From Saccharofermentans sp. (GTDB lineage Bacteria; Bacillota; Clostridia; Saccharofermentanales; Saccharofermentanaceae), in the NCBI GenBank assembly GCA_024683485.1, contig JAIKYD010000113.1, forward strand, positions 1 through 64,000: a DNA stretch of 64,000 nt. The letters are read 5' to 3'. The notes below the pieces were generated by a model. The model did no database searches, had not been told where the DNA came from, and was given only the letters and a program-made list of their open reading frames with translations. A program made the translations under genes and the position numbers. Shown here piece after piece: positions 60,649-64,000 of this stretch. Each line of letters begins with the position of its first letter. Position 1 is the stretch's first letter.

Positions 60649-62763
60649 ATGGGCACCTCGGTAAAGGAAAGCAAACTCTATTCGTTCTTTAAGGCTGTTA
60701 TAACAGTCTTTGGTTTTGCGGTCTGTTTCTATCTGATGATCCTGGGTATGACCGGATCCTATAGACTTATATGTGATATTGGGAATAAGAGGGTTCTTTT
60801 CCTGAATCCGGTCTTAATTCTTATAGCCGCAGTGGCAGCAGTTTTGACGGCAGGTGTTTTGGCTGCCAGATCTTCCCGTGTTAAGGCTTATCTGTCAGGA
60901 TTTGAAGATGAACAGCGCTTCAAACGTACTGTAACTGTGCTTAAGGCAGTTATCTTTATTGAATGTGTCCTTTTTGCTGTAATGGCTTTCGGCATGAATC
61001 AGCGGCTGGATCAGTACAGTGTCCAGTATTCCGCTTATGGTCTTTCCTGGAATGTGGCAGAGACTTTGACACCTCCCAGACATCTCGGAGTGTATCCGAA
61101 CAATACTGGAATAGTCCTGATATTATATTTGCTGAGTTTTGTAACCGGTCACTACAACAATGCCGCTTATTTGCTGATCATGGCAATGTTTGTGCCTTTT
61201 ATCTATTCTGATCTGGCTGAAATAGGAGGAATGTTCGGCCTTTCGCGCAAATCACGGATCATGATACTTGTAACGGGATTATTCTTCTTCCCTTTGCAGG
61301 CTAAGGTCACGATGGTATATGGAGATATTCCCGGACTGTTTTTTGCAGTTAGAGCAATGAAGCATGCAGCAGAGATTGCTTCCGGTAAATGCAAAACAAA
61401 GAACATAGCTGTTGTCATAGGCTTTGCTTCGGCAGCATATGTGTTCAAGAACAATTACATAATATTTGCAATCGCTATTGTTCTCTATCTTATGTTTGAG
61501 TTTTTACGGCAGCGCAGATTTAAAGAATTATTGATTCCGTTAGCAGTTTTAGTTATGCCTGTGCTTTCGGGTTACTGCATCAAGCTGATTACAGGCGCAG
61601 TTATTGGCGGTCAGGTTTCTTCGGGAGCATCCAAGCTTTCCTGGATTGCGATGGGAATGCAGGAAAACGCGGGAATGTTCAATGGTTTTAATGATGTGAC
61701 TTATGCTGAGTCAGGTTTTGATACTGCCGTCCAGTCTGAGGTAGCCAAAACGGAAATAACCGCGAGATTGAAGAGTTTTCTTGCAGATCCGAATCAGGCA
61801 ATAGGTTTTTATGTGAGAAAAGTCATGGCCCAGTGGACAGATCCGACTTACAGTGCATTTGATTTTATCTGCAGGAATGTTTATCTGTATGGCAATGCTT
61901 CTCCGTTATTATGGGCAGTAACAAATCCTAAGGTGATAAGAGCATTATCGTCATTCCTTAAGCTTTTTCAGATAATGATGCTGACCGGAACCGGTGTTTG
62001 CTCCATAAAAGAAGCACGCAGGAAAACGGGCTCACCGGCATTGCTTCTGATCGTAACTTTTATCGGGGGATTCTTTTTTCATATGATCTGGGAGGTCGCA
62101 CCAACCTATGCGATGCCGTATTCGGTGATAATAATACCAACCGGTGTATCAGGCATTATCTCTGTCATTAAGAAACTCTCAACGCTGAAAAAGAAAGAAC
62201 TTTCAAATATCCGAATTCAGATCAGCGCTTCCGGTATTGTGTTTTTTGCAGCAGGAACACTGGTGTTCCTGCTTGCAGCTGCGGGAATAGGAACTATCAG
62301 GCAGATCCTGGCTGACGGACGGGAAGAATACAGGATGTTTTTTAATGAGACGCCGCAACGCGCTAGAGATCCGGTTGAGGAAGGAACGTATTACCTGAAG
62401 CCTGCACTTGAAGGTTATGAAGGGGATGGCCTTGAGGTAATGCTGATAAGATATGCCGGCAAATACAGAATGCGGATGATCATCGATGGCAGTGAAGACG
62501 AGATCTATCTGACTAATGTCAGAGGTAAGATCAAAGCTGACTGGAATTCCAGCAATGAAACACAGGTTTTTGTTATTTTCAGGAACATTGACGGAACATA
62601 CTCGATTTGTCAGGATGTGTCCGGAGCTGTGGCTATGGATCCTGAATCCGGTATGGTCATGGGTGAGTTTGTTGATTATACAAACCAGTTTGGCAGTCAA
62701 AAGTATGATGAATTTGTTGCCGGGCATCCGGAAATGACATGGAATCTTGTTCCTGCATCCTGA
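60649..62763 (+). CDS. GT-C-type membrane glycosyltransferase-like protein
   Basis: A 704-residue protein with about 12 membrane spans (20-550) and a soluble C-terminal domain. The pattern of a first outer loop with NAETLTPPRHLGVYPNN-like sequence and long loops around GFNDVTYAESGFD fits GT-C enzymes that take sugars from polyprenyl phosphate outside the membrane. I cannot see the usual catalytic Asp-Asp/Glu pair with confidence. The last 120 residues (EEGTYYLKPALEGYEGDGL) look like a ricin-type beta-trefoil or other beta domain. No ribosome binding site precedes the ATG. It lies 55 bases after the SDR gene and may be separate. Confidence 0.7.
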   Translation: MGTSVKESKLYSFFKAVITVFGFAVCFYLMILGMTGSYRLICDIGNKRVLFLNPVLILIAAVAAVLTAGVLAARSSRVKAYLSGFEDEQRFKRTVTVLKAVIFIECVLFAVMAFGMNQRLDQYSVQYSAYGLSWNVAETLTPPRHLGVYPNNTGIVLILYLLSFVTGHYNNAAYLLIMAMFVPFIYSDLAEIGGMFGLSRKSRIMILVTGLFFFPLQAKVTMVYGDIPGLFFAVRAMKHAAEIASGKCKTKNIAVVIGFASAAYVFKNNYIIFAIAIVLYLMFEFLRQRRFKELLIPLAVLVMPVLSGYCIKLITGAVIGGQVSSGASKLSWIAMGMQENAGMFNGFNDVTYAESGFDTAVQSEVAKTEITARLKSFLADPNQAIGFYVRKVMAQWTDPTYSAFDFICRNVYLYGNASPLLWAVTNPKVIRALSSFLKLFQIMMLTGTGVCSIKEARRKTGSPALLLIVTFIGGFFFHMIWEVAPTYAMPYSVIIIPTGVSGIISVIKKLSTLKKKELSNIRIQISASGIVFFAAGTLVFLLAAAGIGTIRQILADGREEYRMFFNETPQRARDPVEEGTYYLKPALEGYEGDGLEVMLIRYAGKYRMRMIIDGSEDEIYLTNVRGKIKADWNSSNETQVFVIFRNIDGTYSICQDVSGAVAMDPESGMVMGEFVDYTNQFGSQKYDEFVAGHPEMTWNLVPAS

Positions 62764-62885
62764 TGATTTCTTAAGAAGAAATATTACATTTTTATCCCTG
62801 TGAAGGTTCTTCCGGACAGCGAAAATGCCCCGAATGCTTAGTGGTTGTCAAGTTTTTGTGCGTTTTATTACAAATGCATTACAAG

Positions 62886-62936
62886 CACAATATATTGGGT
62901 TTTGATGTTGACACAACCACAACATATAGGTAATCT
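62886..62936 (+). promoter_or_regulatory. Two NrdR boxes overlapping the nrdG-nrdD promoter
   Basis: CACAATATATTGGGTT (from 62886) and CACAACATATAGGTAA (from 62918) resemble NrdR boxes (ACACWATATATWGTGT) and lie exactly 32 bases, three helical turns, apart. A promoter TTGACA (62908-62913), 17-base spacer, TAATCT (62931-62936) runs through the second box, so NrdR with bound dATP or ATP would block it. The other bases from 62764 to 63005 hold no gene. Confidence 0.82.
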
Positions 62937-63005
62937 TTAAGAGCGCTTTGAGAAAAACGAAGCGCATTCGCACCTATTTTTCAATTCAAAAGCGAGGTAT
63001 TGGGC

Positions 63006-63704
63006 ATGATAATCGGCGGACTTCAGAAGTTGACTCTTTTGGATTTCCCCGGGACGGTAGCATGTACGGTTTTTACGGTCGGCTGCAATCTGAGATGCCC
63101 TTTCTGCCACAACCCGGCATTGGTGAATAATCCTCCGGAGAGCGACCGTTTAAGTGAAGACGAGTTTTTCGCATTCCTTAAAAAGCGTCAGGGGATCCTG
63201 GACGGAGTAGCCATAACGGGTGGTGAACCGCTTCTGCATTCTGACATCGGTGAGTTTATCGCTAAGATCAAGTCGATGGGCTTCAAGGTCAAGCTTGATA
63301 CCAACGGCACTTTTCCTGACAGGCTGGAGAAGATCCTGTCTGAAGGCAATGTGGATTATGTGGCGATGGATCTTAAAAACACCTTTGACAAGTATGCGGA
63401 AACCGTCGGGATTAAGGGTTTTGATGTCTCACTTATAAAGAGGAGCATCAAGGTAATCCGTGACAGCGGGGTTGCCCATGAGTTCAGGACTACTGTGGTA
63501 TCACCGCTGCATGAAGCTGATGATTTCGGGCAGATAGCAAAGCAGGTGGAAGGATCTGAGAATTACTTTCTGCAGGGCTTTGTGGATTCGGGAAATCTCT
63601 TGAACGGTGAGGGCCTTAAGGAAATGCCGCGTGAAGAATTGGAGAAAGCTTTGGATAATGCGAGAAAAATAATACCGCAAGCAAAGATCCGCGGAGAGAG
63701 TTAA
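63006..63704 (+). CDS. nrdG: Anaerobic ribonucleotide reductase activating protein
   Basis: Radical SAM activase that puts the glycyl radical on class III reductase. The 232 residues show LTLLDFPGTVACTVFTVGCN leading into the cluster motif CNLRCPFCHNP (C-x3-C-x2-C) and the SAM region ITGGEPLLH. It is the longer NrdG form common in Clostridia, with a C-terminal segment FRTTVVSPLHEADDFG. The ATG at 63006 follows GCGAGGT; a TTG six bases earlier is less likely. It lies ten bases before nrdD and under the NrdR-type promoter. Confidence 0.93.
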   Translation: MIIGGLQKLTLLDFPGTVACTVFTVGCNLRCPFCHNPALVNNPPESDRLSEDEFFAFLKKRQGILDGVAITGGEPLLHSDIGEFIAKIKSMGFKVKLDTNGTFPDRLEKILSEGNVDYVAMDLKNTFDKYAETVGIKGFDVSLIKRSIKVIRDSGVAHEFRTTVVSPLHEADDFGQIAKQVEGSENYFLQGFVDSGNLLNGEGLKEMPREELEKALDNARKIIPQAKIRGES

Positions 63705-63714
63705 GGAGAGGAAC

Positions 63715-64000
63715 ATGTATCAGATCATCAAAAGAGACGGCAAAGTCGTAGACTTTGACTTAAGCAAGATATCGGGAGCTATTGAGAAGGCTTTCGTAGC
63801 ACAGAACAGAGAGTTTAACAGCCAGATCATCGATATGCTCGCGCTGAATGCAGTATCCGACTGCGAGAAGAAGGCAGTTGACGGCAAGGTGGATGTCGAG
63901 TCTATCCAGGACAGTGTCGAGGTTACGCTCCAGAAGATGGGTTACGATGATGTAGCCAAGGCTTACATCCTCTACCGTGCACAGCGTGAGAAGATCCGTA
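63715..64000 (+). CDS. nrdD: Anaerobic ribonucleoside-triphosphate reductase, N-terminal part
   Basis: Only the first 95 codons are in the window. They encode an ATP-cone allosteric domain (IIKRDGKVVDFDLSKISGAIEKA, VDVESIQDSVEVTLQKMGYDDVAKAYILYRAQREKI), which binds ATP or dATP to set overall activity. Being right after nrdG behind TTAAGGAGAGG, it should be class III reductase NrdD. A class I or II reductase also begins with such a cone, so the call rests on context. The catalytic part with the glycyl radical site lies beyond the edge. Confidence 0.85.
   Translation, partial: MYQIIKRDGKVVDFDLSKISGAIEKAFVAQNREFNSQIIDMLALNAVSDCEKKAVDGKVDVESIQDSVEVTLQKMGYDDVAKAYILYRAQREKIR

Overview
This window looks like chromosomal DNA of an anaerobic member of the Bacillota, class Clostridia, probably a fibre-degrading gut or rumen organism. 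The grounds are class III (anaerobic) ribonucleotide reductase genes under NrdR-type boxes, a T-box leader, sigma-A promoters with 17-base spacers, AGGAGG ribosome binding sites, choline-binding-type cell-wall repeats, many small lipoproteins, and glycosidases for xylan and beta-glucan (GH120, GH3). Genus and habitat are inferred. I saw no rRNA, tRNA, insertion sequence, prophage or CRISPR array.

Layout. 1-7 kb, minus strand: a housekeeping operon (zinc-ribbon protein, guaB, greA, lysS) preceded by glycogen phosphorylase with its own promoter, leader ORF and terminator. 7-10.5 kb, plus: prepilin peptidase, unknown membrane protein, AI-2E family transporter. 10.5-12.6 kb, minus: GH120 beta-xylosidase. 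12.7-19.3 kb, plus: PadR regulator and HAAS/DUF4097 protein behind four palindromic operator-like units, cytidine deaminase, a possible 22-residue ORF, HD-GYP protein, GH3 lipoprotein. 19.4-31.7 kb: MutS-like ATPase with SpoU methyltransferase, secreted DUF5067-type protein, tautomerase, DUF4250, gpmI, DHH phosphoesterase and several related lipoproteins. 31.7-35.3 kb, minus: SLC13/ArsB-type permease, GT2-GtrA fusion, CPA2 antiporter. 35.4-39.7 kb, plus: FkbH-like, acyl carrier protein, MBOAT and ThrH, a likely acyl- or glyceryl-transfer cassette. 40-44 kb: two choline-binding-repeat surface proteins around a TRIC/UPF0126 channel. 44.2-48.5 kb, plus: thioesterase, trxB, tyrS, lipoprotein, DUF4130/TIGR03915 protein. 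48.5-51.2 kb, minus: HTH-cupin-acyl-CoA ligase fusion under a T-box. 51.3-57.1 kb, plus: epimerase with a very long repetitive tail, Maf, and a zinc-ribbon/membrane trio. 57.2-60.6 kb: trpS (minus), then nucleosidase, spore-photoproduct-lyase-like radical SAM enzyme and SDR. 60.6-64 kb, plus: GT-C-type membrane protein, then nrdG-nrdD, the latter cut by the window edge.

Most notable are (1) the acyl-CoA ligase that carries its own HTH and cupin domains and is controlled by a tRNA-sensing T-box with a complete antiterminator/terminator switch; (2) the tightly overlapping nucleosidase, SPL-like and SDR operon, whose radical SAM enzyme keeps the CxxxCxxC cluster motif but has Tyr where spore photoproduct lyase has its hydrogen-donating Cys; (3) the FkbH-ACP-MBOAT-ThrH cassette; and (4) the tandem covarying palindromes directly after the padR promoter.

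Starts were chosen by ribosome binding site and family N-terminus and often differ from the longest open frame. Family assignments rest on motifs read by eye; no database search was possible.
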